Assembly (NCBI GenBank): GCA_011799875.1
Contig: CM022302.1
Span: forward strand, 304,307,048 to 304,371,047
Length of the DNA: 64,000 nt
Source of the DNA: Thinopyrum elongatum
Lineage: Eukaryota > Streptophyta > Magnoliopsida > Poales > Poaceae
Direction: 5' to 3'
Part shown: positions 1 through 10,597 of the stretch, piece by piece
Position numbering within the stretch: position 1 is the first letter of the stretch
How the letters are laid out: every line of letters starts with the position of its first letter
Notes under the pieces: model-generated
What the model was told of the DNA's origin: nothing
The model's input: only the letters and a program-made list of their open reading frames with translations
Database searches by the model: none
Position numbers and translations under genes: made by a program

Positions 1-170
1 TGAGAACACGGGCCCACGTACGCCATTCGGGACCTGTTTTGGGGTTCGAGCCCAGAACCATATATAAATTCTGAGCTTGTTTCTCATCACATTCCAGATT
101 ACCACCCAATAACTAATTGCAAATATGTTCACACCGATCAAACCTAAACGTGCTCCCACTTAGCACTGGC

Positions 171-177
171 TATAAAA
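171..177 (+). promoter_or_regulatory. TATA box upstream of the 256-858 ORF
   Basis: A clean TATAAAA lies about 80 bp before the first ATG of the broken ORF at 256. The spacing fits a plant core promoter with a short leader. No other promoter element is recognised in 1-255. Whether it belongs to a host gene or to an LTR cannot be decided here. Confidence 0.45.
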
Positions 178-255
178 CCGACCCACTCGAAAATTACTTC
201 TCATTCCTCTCCTAGTCACGAAAGAAACAGGTCTTTCCTGTCAAGTCGTTCCGCT

Positions 256-858
256 ATGACCAGTAGGAGGGGTTCCGGGTCGACATATAACCTGGGAGCA
301 AAGACCAAGGCCACGGAAGCACTAGAGAGGTCATGCCGCTACGCGGTAGCCGCAGTAGAGATGTCTTGGTGTACCGCGGAGCCCTCGAACAAGCTCTCAC
401 CGGCAGGTGAGGTCTCTCACAAGAGCACTCGCCGCGTCGGCGAACGCGACGAGCTGGCGGTGCTGAAGTCCTTCGCCAGCGACAACGACAATCTCGCTGG
501 CCTAATTAAGTAGCAGGAGCTGGTCGACGGCTTGGTGAATCAGCTCGAGATTAGCGATGCCTCGGTTGAGAAGGCGACCGGCCTCATCGTGCAATTCATG
601 GGTGACAATGCAAAGCTCTTCAAGGAGCTTGCCAAGAAGGATGAGGAGACTGCCGGCTGGAAGAAGCTCCATGAGCAGAGTAGTGCCTCAGGGATGACGC
701 TGAAAGCAGTCATCAAGGAACTTATGGGTGACTTGAGGAAGCTCTGGATCGAGCTCGAGCTGCAGGTGGAGGAATCTGTGGCTCCTGTCAAGCAAAGTTG
801 TGAGGATTTGAAGAAGGAGCTGGAGGAAGTCCTCGCCCGGCGATCCATCAAGGAGTAG
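256..858 (+). pseudogene. Broken ORF encoding a coiled-coil protein, unknown family
   Basis: Two open stretches in one frame (256-513 and 514-858) are separated by a single in-frame TAG at 511-513, giving about 200 codons. The second half is charged and heptad-like, rich in Lys, Glu and Leu (for example the segment around KQSCEDLKKELEEVLARR), so a coiled coil is likely. The first half is polar with no motif I recognise. The next codon after the TAG is CAG, and the stop itself could be a decayed CAG. A TATA box lies upstream. I do not recognise the protein. It resembles the coiled-coil tails of retrotransposon accessory ORFs only in general character. It could equally be a decayed host gene fragment. 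Confidence 0.4.
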
Positions 859-923
859 AGACAGTAGCGACCCAGAATGTTGTGTGCGATTTCCTTCTTC
901 TCTTGCCCCCATGTCTTTTGGGC

Positions 924-1076
924 GTTGCCGCATGTGGCATTTTAAATTATCCGGAATATTTAAGACAATTATTATCCGCACAATTGTAAATTTTTCGTCG
1001 TATTATCCGTTGCCATTGTAATTTGTCGTCGTATTATCTGTTGCCGCATGTGGCATTTTAAATTATCTGGAATACT
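924..1076 (+). repeat. Short direct repeat, ~36 bp, offset 116 bp
   Basis: The stretch starting GTTGCCGCATGTGGCATTTT at 924 recurs almost unchanged at 1040. A smaller TCGTCGTATTATC motif is also repeated between them. It lies in the probable 3' untranslated region of the broken ORF ending at 858. No gene is seen in 859-1291. Confidence 0.6.
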
Positions 1077-1291
1077 AGTTGAAAACAAGCTAAAATCACG
1101 TTCTCAGCAAGGCACGAACAAAGCAAATGCTAATGTTGAGCGGGGTCATGGGATCACAAGCAAACACCCTCTGTCCAGATGCTTTAACCGCATGTTAAAC
1201 AGCGGCTCAGACGCCATTAATAGAGAAGTTGTGAGCGAGGCGGGCGGCTGGTGGATGGAGGTCAAAGAGCTCGCTTCTCACTGAGCACGCT

Positions 1292-1471
1292 CGGCGGACT
1301 GCTCGCATGTGTCCCGTCAAGCCTGCGTGGCGGACAGCTCGCTTGCGTCCCGTCGAGCCTGTGCGGTGGACAGGTTGCACGCCTCTCGTCGAGCCTACTC
1401 GGCGGACTGCTCGCACGTGTCCCGTTGAGCCTGCACGGCGGACTTCTCGCGCTCATCCCATCTAATCAAAC
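1292..1471 (+). repeat. 36-bp minisatellite, five copies
   Basis: The GGCGGACT-type start of the unit falls at 1293, 1329, 1365, 1401 and 1437, an exact 36-bp spacing. Units differ by several substitutions but no indels. Because 36 is divisible by three, the array is open in more than one frame and reads as a 12-residue peptide repeat in a small ORF (1251-1562). That ORF has no recognisable domain and is probably a by-product. Nothing is recognised in 1472-1691. Confidence 0.8.
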
Positions 1472-1691
1472 AGCTGGATGCACGCCATCTACTACGGTTA
1501 AATTTTGGCACAAAATACGAAGAGGACCAATGAACCAGGACCAAGGTATTAATCTCCAATAAAAAGAGGGATGCGTGGCCACACTTAAATGGTTACAGGA
1601 ACACCCACGGTTCAAAAAATACAACCATTTGCGATAGTAACGTGTCAACTATTTGAACCAAAATGATTACGTTGGCTACTAATGTGTGCGC

Positions 1692-3324
1692 CTTATCTCA
1701 AATTGGACATTTTTTACCTCGACATATATGTGCCATGTCATGAAACCATGCCAAGTTTCATGATTTTTGGTTGAGTTTTGGATTTATGAGGATTTAAAAA
1801 CCAAGATACTCAATGTTTCTGGCCGAGCCAGGATGCCGAGACATTTGTGATCCATTCTCATTCCTTGAAAGGGACCTATACATGCACCCAAGGACACATG
1901 TATGATTTTTCAACCCATTTTTGTGCACTGGAGCATGTGCTTGTAGTTCAAATTTGAATTATGGACATTAAATGCCTATAAAAGTCAATTAATATATAAA
2001 AAGGCCAAAACCCTAAATAATTTCAAATTTCAGAATGAATCTCTTGTTATTCTATGTTGCCAGTAGAAAAAATACAAGGCGAGAAGAGGCAGTGATTATC
2101 GTTTCACCCACAAGGGGGGCATGTTCCCTACCAAAACCACATGGCTTCTTGCGAGAAGCTCCAGTTTGTAAGAGGCTTGTAATAAAGCTTGCCCCAAATT
2201 GGACAATTTTTTTACCACGGCATAGATGTGCCATGTCGTGACACCTTGCCAAGTTTCATGATTTTCTGGTGAGTTTTGGATTATGGGGATTTAAAAACTA
2301 AGATTCCAAATGTTTGGGGCCGGGCCAGGATGCCAAGATGGTTGTAATTCATTCTCATTCCCATTCCTTGCATGGGACCTAAACATGCACCCAAGGACAC
2401 ATGTACGAGTTTTATAGCCTTTTTGGTGCACTGGAGCATGTATTTGAATTTCAAATTGAATCATGGACACTAAATGCCTAGAAAACTCAATTAATGTATA
2501 AAAAAGGCCAAACGAACCCTGAATAATTTCAAATTTCATCAGGAATCTCTTGTTGCTCCATGTTGCCTGTAGAAAAAAAATACAAGGCGAGAAGAGGCAG
2601 TGACTATCATTTCGCCGATAAGGGGGACACGTTCCCTACCGGAACCACGAGGGCTCTTGCGAGAAGCTCCGGTTTGTAAGAGGCTTGTAATAAAGCTTAC
2701 CCCTATTTGGACAGTTTTTTACCACAACATATATGTGCCATGTCGTGACACCAAGCCAAGTTTCATGATTTTTTGGTGAGTTTTGGATTTATGAGGATTT
2801 AAAAACCAAGATTCCCAATATTTGAGGCCGAGCCAGGACGCCGAGACGGTTGTAATTCATTCCCATTCCTTGCATGGGACCTGGACATGCACCCAAGGAC
2901 ACATGTATAATTTTTCTAGCCATTTTGGTGCACTGAAGCATGTATTTGTAGTTCAGATTTGAATTATGGATATTAAATGCCTAGAAAACTCAATTAATGT
3001 ATAAAAAGGGCCAAACAAACCCTTAATAATTTCAAATTTTAGCACGAATCTCCTGTTGTTCCATGTTGCATGTAGAAAAAAATAGAAGGCGAGAAGAGAT
3101 AGTGATTATTGTTTCACTCAGAAGGGGGACACGTTTCCCTATCGGAACCACGAGGCTTCTTGAGAGAAGCTCCGGTTTGTAAGAGGCTTGTAATAAAACT
3201 TGCCCCAAATTGCACAATTTTTTTACCACAACACATATCTGCCATGTCGTGACACCATGCCAAGTTTCACGATTTTCGGGTGAGTTTTGGATTTATGGGG
3301 ATTTAAAAACCAACATTCTCAAAG
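1692..3324 (+). repeat. ~500-bp tandem repeat array, about 3.3 copies, each with a TATA-like box
   Basis: Units begin with a CTT...TTGGACA segment at about 1692, 2189, 2696 and 3198 (spacings about 498, 507 and 502 bp). Each full unit has the landmark TTTCATGATTTT, then a TATAAAAA box (about 1994, 2497 and 3000) and, about 190 bp later, an AATAAA signal (2181, 2689, 3192). The fourth unit is cut off at 3324 by the E1 LTR. Copies differ by scattered substitutions and small indels. Promoter-like and poly(A)-like signals in every unit suggest the monomer derives from an LTR or other transcribed element. A satellite origin is also possible. No coding region of note is seen. Confidence 0.8.
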
Positions 3325-4212
3325 TGTCGGAATCAGGGCTCCGCAGGCCCAAGAAGGTTCAAACTCTAGGGCGAGAACGAAGGATCTTGCTTCACAACCA
3401 CACTCAGCTCGCCATATCCAGGGCTTGATCTCACCGAGTGCGCGGGATCGTGAGGAAGGGATGAACACAGAGGTTTACCCAGGTTCGGGCCACCTTGCGG
3501 TGTAAGACCCTACTCCTGCTTTTGGTGGATTGGCCTCACGAGGAGGTAGAGGATGAACTACTACAGTGTATGAGCGACCTCACGAGGGCTCAGGTGGTGA
3601 GGATAGATCGGTTTGGGGGTCTGCCCCCTTCTACGGTGGTGGCTAGCCCATATTTATAGGGGCCTTGGTCCTCTTCCCAAATAGCTTAGGAGGGAAGGGA
3701 TCCCATAGTGGCCAATTTTGAAGGGGAACAGGAAGTACATCTTATCCTGACAAAAGGTGGTCTTCGCCTGCAAAGCTTCTGGCTATGACGCAGCGGTGGG
3801 CTCGGCGATGACATCCATCATGCCGAGCTCGTGGTCTTGGTCTCGTTGCACCGGAATGGAAAGCTTTGGGGCCTTCCTCGGGAACCGGCGCCTGTCCTTG
3901 CTCCCTTAGCATCGAAGAGGAAACTGTCCCTTCTATGCCCACTAGCGCCTGCCTGGCCTTGGTCGTCATGGCCCACATCATCGCACGCCTCACGAGGCGG
4001 GAGGCCTGCATGGAAATCTCTGCTCCTCGACGGGCTGCCTGGGGAGGCCGCTCCACAAGAGGTCTTGGTGTCGTTCGCCTCGTGAGGCCGGGGCCCTCGC
4101 AAGGGTCTTATCCTGGGGGTCTTGTAGCTGGGCCATACCGGGCCGTCGATGAGCCCACGTGCTGGGGTGCAGGCAGGCAAGTCTGGGTACCCCCGATCCC
4201 AGAATGCTAACA
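3325..4212 (-). repeat. E1 left LTR (3' LTR of the minus-strand element)
   Basis: Starts TGTCGG and ends GCTAACA, where the right LTR ends GCCGACA. It aligns along its whole length with 48866-49740, including the segment around TTACCCAGGTTCGGGCC and the final TCTGGGTACCC. A minus-strand TATA box (CTATAAATAT) lies near 3648-3660. Short ORFs in it are not conserved as proteins. Confidence 0.8.
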
Positions 4213-4226
4213 GTAGCCCCTGGGCC
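4213..4226 (-). promoter_or_regulatory. E1 polypurine tract candidate
   Basis: Read on the minus strand, the bases next to the LTR are CCAGGGGCTAC immediately before TGTTAGC. A short G-rich tract directly before the 3' LTR is the expected plus-strand priming site. It independently supports the minus-strand orientation of E1. Confidence 0.5.
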
Positions 4227-4535
4227 CAAGGCAAGCCCGTCCTTGCTTTGCGGCGAAGGCAAGAAGGGAAGGGCGAAGTGCCATGGGCCCCAATCATTTG
4301 CAGGCCAGGCTTGACGCGTGGCGTACGACGGCATGTGGATGCCTCCGCTCCCCACATCGCCTCGGCAACCGCCGAGGCTGACAAAAGCCTGGGGCACACT
4401 GCAGGGCCATCATTGCACTTCTTTCGTGCGCCTTTCCTCCCTTGCCAAGATCCCCTTTCCTTCGTGAGAAACTCCTATAGATCCAGGCGCAGCGCCATAC
4501 TTCTTCTCGCTCCCTTAACCTCAAGCATTCCTCAG

Positions 4536-7297
4536 ATGGCGCCCGCTGGGAAGCCAAAGTCTAAGGCCCAGGTCTCGGCCTCCTAATCTCTCCCGCTGGC
4601 GCTCACGGCTTCCACCATTGCCAAGGAGGGGGACCCCGCCCGGTGCTCCCGCTGACTGCGGGTGAGACCTACGACTGGGGGCAGACCCTAATCTGGTGTG
4701 GATCTGCAGAGCAGAGCAACTTGGCAAAGACGGTCTACCCCTTCTTCCTCCAAAGCATCTTGTCTGGGCTCGTCCCGCCCTTCTCGGAGTTCTTCACCGT
4801 CGTCCTCAAGAACTATGGGATCCAGGCCCTCCATCTTCAGCCCAACTCCATCCTGCTCCTGTCCTTCTTCGCCTTCTATTCCGAGGCCTTCGTAGGCGTG
4901 AGGCCCTTAGTGGCCCTCTTTCGCCACTATTTCAGCCTGCGGTTCCAGGACAAGGAGTCGCGGTCCACATGCGTCTCTTTCATCACAGTACAGAGCGAGA
5001 ACATGCTCTTGAAGGCCGGGAAGAAGGTGGAAGGCTTCCGACACCACTGGATTTTCCTGAATACCCAGGGCCTCAATCCGCTCCTGGAACTTCCGATGGA
5101 GCTACCCGAGAAGACCCCTGCGTGGGGCTCCGCGAAGCTCGCCGATCCACGGGCAGGACCCGTCCTGGAGCAGATAGCCTCGGACATGGAGGCCAAGCAG
5201 GTGACCGGGGAGATGATAGTGAAGGAGTTCTTGGCACAACGCTTGGCGCCGCTCCAGTCGCACTCGAAGCCCCTGTAGGAGTACCAGGGCGCGAGTGACG
5301 ACGTAAGGCTGCGCTCCACCAGCCTGACGGGCGGAGAGCTTAAGGCGGCCTTGGTCGCCTTGTTAGGCGGCGTCCGGACGAACATACCCGAGGCGTACGC
5401 CCCGTTGTACCGCCGCGACGATCGGGAGGCTCTGGTTGCCGCCATGCCCACCTTCAATGACCAGGGGCTTGACCCGCCCGTCGATCCCAATTCCCTCGTG
5501 GAGCTGTCCTCCGGCAATAGCGGTGACGAGAGGGACTCAGAGGAGACTGAGGATGACGGCCTGCTGGGGGCGTCCCCTCCGTCGCAGCGCGAGCTCCTCC
5601 GCAACCTCGAGGATGATGACGACACCGTGGATTCTCCGGCCTTGGACTCCCCGTGCTCCACCAGGGTCCTCCGGCCGTCAGGGCCCGTTCCTCAGACCAC
5701 GCGAGCGTCTGGCTGGGCGGTCTCAGGAAAAGGCATGACTGCGCCCCCTCCGGAGGATCCCCACTCTCCAGTGGGGCGGTCAAGACGTCGGTCCCGTCCC
5801 CATCCGAGTCGCAACCGAGGGACGGGTCGGCCGCTGCTGGAGTGGACGCGGCTCCACCGGCCACGACCCCTCTGGGCGACCTCCTCACCTCTCCGGGCAG
5901 CAGCGCCACGACGGGGCCCATCGAGGAGCATCTCGCTCGCCCCCTGGACGCGGCCAAGGCCACAACGAAGGAGCGCGTGGGCGCTCCGACCTTCGCCGAG
6001 AAGGAGAAGAAGAGGAAGTGGGTCGTGCCTCAGGAGTAAGTGACCTACATTGCTTTCGGTCGAGCATAGACTGCACTGTGCTCATAGCACTTCCCTCTTG
6101 ATGACCAGGAGTGGCGACGTCATGAAGAAGAAGAAGGCGAGCACTGAGCCGAAGGAGCCCCCTGTCCTGAGGGCGCCGTCAGCCTCTGGTCGTGGTGGCG
6201 GCGGGCGCAGAAGTGCGTCGCACAAGCCTAGCGCAACCCTCGGGAGCTCGGGCGGCCTCGCGCCCGATTGCACTGGTGCACCGCCCGCCCCTGGCATCTT
6301 GCTGATGCCATTTGGGAGGCCGACTGCCGAGGACGCGGGGGTCCACGAGGCAACACTCCTTGCCATGGCTGCGGCAACCCCGGTGCTGATGGAGGGGGCG
6401 ACTCCTCGCCCCCCTCTGGCGGGATCCGTCCCTGAGGGCACAGCGACGCAGCCTCAGGATGAGCCAGCACCCACGGGCCAGCAGGCTGCAAAGTCGTCAG
6501 CTCTTGTTGTGCCCGTGAAGAGCCTGGAGCCTCTAGTGCCCCAAGCCGACCACGCCACCGCTTCCTTGGCCAGGGTGCCAGTCGACGTGCCAGTGCCGCC
6601 TCCTCGTCAGGCCCTCGCGCTCGCGAGCTGCGACCCCCTGATCAGGCCCGGGGCCTTCGATGAAGCCTACACCGCGCTCGGCCGGATCCGGGCCGACCTC
6701 CAGGACGCCGACAGGTGCCTCGCGAGGGAGTGCATGGGGCTTGTTTCGGGGTGGCTCCAGGCCGACGCAGCCACCAGGACGGCCTTGGGCCGGGCCGAAG
6801 CCGCCACCATGGAAAGCAGGATGGAGGCCGCCGAAGCCAAGGCAGCTCACGACGCGATGCTGGCCGAGGCAGCGTCTGCCGTGAAGCGCTGTGGCGAGGC
6901 GGAGGCCAATCTAAAGGCCCTTCAGGAGGAGCAAGCCGCGCACGCACTGCAGTTTCAATAGCTGGAGGAGGACCTCAAGGTTTGCGAGACGAAGCTCGCA
7001 GATTGCGATTCCATGATGTCCAAGATGACTGTTGATCATCTACGGAACACGAGCGTCTGACCAAGCTGAAGGAGGAGGTGGTCGAAGCCCAGACGTCCCA
7101 CACCAAGCATGTCTCCTAGGCGACTGCCCGGCTGAACGCCAAGGAGAAGACCCTCGCTGCCGCTGAAGGGAAGGCGGCTGCGGAGCGCGACGCCTTCCCC
7201 TCCATCGAGCTCAGGTCTCGCCAGGCGCTGCACTCCATCTGCAGGGGAGGATTCAAGGAGCCGCTGGCGACCCTAGAGGGTGGCTATGCAGGGCTCT
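4536..7297 (+). pseudogene. E1 antisense gene, 5' part ('putative gypsy type transposon' family, Transposase_28-like)
   Basis: The likely start is ATG 4536 (MAPAGKPKSK...), followed by an early TAA at 4584. The main ORF (4643-6043 with one TAG at 5276-5278) carries the conserved block around VYPFFLQS..FSEFF..VLKNYGI..LHLQPNS....VALFRHYFSLR. I recognise this as the plant family named putative gypsy type transposon (PF04195) from memory. A frameshift near 5780 moves the frame, and a likely intron (6036-6108) follows. The second exon encodes a Lys-rich start, a Pro/Ala-rich linker and an Ala/Glu-rich coiled coil to 6960. TAG codons at 6959 and about 7117 look like decayed CAG. The gene runs opposite to E1 gag-pol, as known for Tat elements such as Grande. 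E7 interrupts it at 7298, and it resumes at 11001. Its function is unknown. Confidence 0.75.
6036..6108 (+). other. Predicted 73-nt intron in the E1 antisense gene
   Basis: The donor GGA|GTAAGT and acceptor GACCAG|GAG bound a 73-nt segment with a pyrimidine-rich stretch (TTCCCTCTT) near its 3' end. Without splicing, the upstream frame hits TAA at 6037. With splicing, a split GA|G codon joins VVPQE to SGDVMKKKKAS and continues about 280 codons. Frame restoration in phase 2 is good evidence, but splicing itself is inferred. Confidence 0.65.
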
Positions 7298-7314
7298 CAC
7301 TACTGGAATCTGGG

Positions 7315-7766
7315 TCTTTGCCATCTGCCAGCTCTTTGCCGTCTGCCAGCTGATGGCAAAGAGGCTCTTTGCCGTCTGTCTTCTCAAAGCAGACGGCAAA
7401 GAACCAGCTGATGGCAAACAGGGTCTTTGCCATCTGCCAGCTCTTTGTCGTCTGCCAGCAGACGGCAAAGAGTTCTTTGCCATCTGCCAGAAGACGGCAA
7501 AGTCCAAAGTGGACCCCACGGGGGTACTGCACTGGGTAGGTCACACGGGCCACTTCTTTGCCGTCTGCTGGCAGACGGTTAAGAAATCTTTGCCGTCCGC
7601 CAGCAGACGGCAACCCTCTTTGCCGTCTGCTGGCAGACGGCAAAGAGGTAAGAGGGGCCCACAGTTTCACGGCGGTGGCGGTCTAACGGTCATCCTCTTT
7701 GCCGTCTGCTGGCGGACGACAAAGAATTCTTTGCCGTCTGCCAGCAGACGGCAAAGAGAAAAAAAC
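7315..7766. repeat. E7 left subterminal repeat array
   Basis: Many copies of TTTGCCGTCTGC and its complement, about five of them fused into palindromes with 11-12-bp arms around a 4-bp core (for example at 7558-7584, 7621-7648 and 7729-7755). Several copies show CCATC for CCGTC, a CpG-type change. In CACTA elements such subterminal repeats bind the transposase, so this array is the probable recognition region of the left end. Confidence 0.85.
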
Positions 7767-7849
7767 AAAAAAAAACAGACGGCAATGCGGGGGGTTAATT
7801 TGGCCCCCCGCGCGCGCGCCCTCCTCCACATCTCTTTCTCCCGCCTCCC

Positions 7850-8360
7850 CACCCTCTGCCTCCCGCGCAGGCCGCCGCCGCCGCCCCCTCCCACGCAGGC
7901 CGCCGCCGCCCCCTCCACCGCCGCCGCCGCCCCCCCCCCTCCTCCACCCCGCCGCCGCCCCCTTCCCCTCCACCCCCGCCGCCGTCCCCCCTCCCCCTCC
8001 ACCGCCTCCCCCCTCCCTCCCTCCTCCACCCCTCCCTCTCCTCCTCCCCCCTCCCTCCCCTCCTCCCCCTCCTCCCTCCCTCCCTCCCCCTCCTCCCCCT
8101 CCCCCTCCACCACCTGCCGCCCCCTCCCCTCTCCCCCCCCTCCCCCCTCCCCTCCTCCACTTCCTCTTGCCCCCTCCCTCCTCCCCCTCCTCCCCTCCTC
8201 TTCCCCCTTCCCTCCTCCCTCCATCTCCTGCCCGTCCCTCCTCCTCCCCCTCCTCCCTGCCCTCTCCAGGCCCTCCCTCCTCCTCCCCCTCCTCCACCAC
8301 CGCCGCCCCCCTCCTCCACCACCGCCGCACCGCTCCTCCTTGCCCTCTCCCCCTCTGCCA
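7850..8360. repeat. CT/GC-rich low-complexity tract in E7
   Basis: Dense CCT, CCG and CCCC runs give long proline-rich or glycine-rich reading frames on both strands. No protein family is recognisable and the frames are simple-sequence artefacts. It is followed at about 8400-8640 by a T-run and ATGGATGG-like repeats. It may be a promoter or first-exon region of a gene carried by E7, but nothing shows this directly. Confidence 0.7.
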
Positions 8361-8734
8361 GCCCACGGTGAGCATCGGTCCCCTCTTGTTCTTTTTTTTT
8401 TTGCATGTATGGATTTAGGAGTTGATGGATCTGTGGATGGATGGATAGTTGATGTAAGGATGGATATAGATGGATGTATGTATACAGGGGCGGTGCCAGC
8501 AATCTGTGGATGGATGTATGTATATGTGATTTTGAACAATTTGTAGTTGTTATATGGATTGCTAGATGGAGTATGCTGTGTGATTTATGGATGGAAAGAT
8601 GTGAATGCTATATAGATGTATGGGTGGATTTATGTATGGTTTCATTTAAAAAAATAGTGTCTTTTTATTCCGTTAGGTTAGATGTTGTTGATTATATGTT
8701 TCTGCGGTGCTTATGTTGGATTGTTTTTCATGTG

Positions 8735-9625
8735 CAGGGATCTTCTCTTCACTCCGAGCACTGTCGGTCCCGTTGCCGTTGTCATCGTCGTTCGACTACC
8801 GCCTCTATGGTCTAAGGGTGAGCTCGACTGTCATCTCCTCCCTGACCTTCCCCTATTTGCTCTGTTCCGGTCGTTGTGTCGATGGCTGGATTCAGTGCGG
8901 TGCAGTCGTTCATGGGTCGTCGAGGAGAGAAAATAAGGAAAAGAATCTCCGAGGGGTCGAGGGTCGTCGAGGGGTCGAGTGGTCGGGGATGACTTTCATT
9001 CTGATGGTGCTTCCTTTTGAAAGAGATGAGAGTGAGAGATGAGATGCTCTTGAAGGAAGGATACCGGCTGTTCGTAGGTGGTCGTCTTTCTCGTCCTCCC
9101 CCTCTGTGACCTTCGTAAGCGGGGGAGGACGAAAGAACCGACCGTCACCGACGGTCGAATAACATTGAGAGATGAGAGATGTTATAAGAGGAAAGACACC
9201 GGCTGTTGTCGTAGGTGGTCGTTGCTCCTCATCTCTTGCTGTGAGACCTTGGTAATGCAGCAAGGGATGGGAGTAACGACCGTCACCGACGGTCAAAATA
9301 AACAGGCAAGGAGTGCCCCACCATACATATATACCACCACTTGAGAGGTGAGAGTTGTTGAAGGGAGCATCGACGGAATGAAAGTCAACCCGACACCCCG
9401 ACACCCCGACCCGACACCCCGTCATATATTTGTGAATTATGAGTTAGGTCATATATTTTCTGATTTAAATGTGCAGTTCTTTCGTTGCTGCGAGGGTCTG
9501 GTGTTCGACGACCTCCCCGTGCGTTCGACGAGCTCCGCCTCTGCGTTCGTGGGTGAGCACAAATGACATCTCCTCCTCCCCCCTTCATTTGCTCTATTTC
9601 GGTCTTCGTGCCGATGAAACTTGCT
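8735..9625 (+). repeat. Duplicated exon-like blocks inside E7
   Basis: Block 8735-8895 and block 9471-9625 are similar. Each begins after TGTGCAG, contains a GTTCGAC...CCGCCTCT core, passes a GGGTGAGC donor-like site and ends in a CATCTCCTCC...TTTGCTCT..TCGGTC segment. Between them, an ACCGGCTGTT...CGACCGTCACCGACGGTC unit is repeated about 135 bp apart (about 9063 and 9198). The AG|...|GTGAGC borders suggest duplicated exons, but no long ORF runs through them. Confidence 0.5.
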
Positions 9626-9904
9626 AGCTGTAGGTGTCAATCATCAGTATGCGTGACCACTATGCGTCTCCCGTTCGAAAGGGTTACATCTATAAATATG
9701 CATTCATTTGCATATTTATAACCGTGATTCTTTCGAATTGTCCAACGTTATCCATGGACAGCCCGAGTATGTGTAGATTGGGTTCATTTTCCCATATGCT
9801 CTGCTCCGGATCCGATGCAGAATTTCGTCAGTGCCTCCCTGTTGTTCTCCGGGTACACATCCTCTCTGCTTATTGCCGAGACGTGTATCAGGTGACTTAA
9901 TATG

Positions 9905-10060
9905 CTCCAAAATGACCTATTTAGCTCCAAAATGACTTAATATGGCATATTAAGTCATTTTGGAGCATATTTAGCTCCAAAATGACCTATTTAGCTCCAA
10001 AATGACTTATTTAGCTCAAAAATGACTTAATATTCTCCAAAATGACCTCTACTTAGCTTA
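9905..10060. repeat. ~20-bp tandem repeat and 43-bp palindrome in E7
   Basis: Repeats of CTCCAAAATGACYTAWTTAG-type units fill this stretch. One copy is inverted, giving a perfect 21-bp-arm palindrome with a 1-nt centre at 9924-9966. No coding content. Nothing recognisable lies between 10060 and 10590 apart from an (AT)n run near 10535-10550. Confidence 0.7.
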
Positions 10061-10597
10061 TTTAGTTCATTTATGACATACTTAGCCTATTTAGGTCAAA
10101 AATGGCCTATTTAACTAGGTTAGATCTAAAATGACACAAGTAAGCAATAAGAAGAAGAAAAGGAAAGAGAAGAAAAATTATGCTTCTTTTTCTTCTTCTA
10201 GTCTTCTTCTTCTTGTTCTTCTAACTTTCCTCTTTCCCATTTTGCAGATTTGCTTCAGATCACGGAAGCTTGCGTTGGAGTCTACTCTTCTCGTTGTCCT
10301 TCCTTTTTGTTTTGATTTTGTAGGATGAACAATTTGAAACTTGCTACGTATATATGTATGGATGGATGGTGGCTATATTGTATATGGACCTTTTGCTTAA
10401 TTGTTGGATATGTTGGACTTTCATTTGGTGTATATATGTGTTGGATGATGATATATGTGTTGGATATGTTGGATGATCCATATGGCAGGGATATGTTGGC
10501 TATATGTACTTGTTGAAATATTTTGAAATGAATATATATATATATATATCTGTGAAATTGATTGAATTTAAGAAAAAACAGGGGCTATATAGCCAAT

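Noticed and set aside
1251..1562. Small ORF over the 36-bp minisatellite as a real gene
   Set aside because: Open in more than one frame because the period is a multiple of three; no start context, no conserved domain and no flanking exon signals.
7699..8418. Long proline-rich (plus) and glycine/arginine-rich (minus) frames
   Set aside because: They exist in several frames at once in CT-rich simple sequence and have no domain, so they are composition artefacts.
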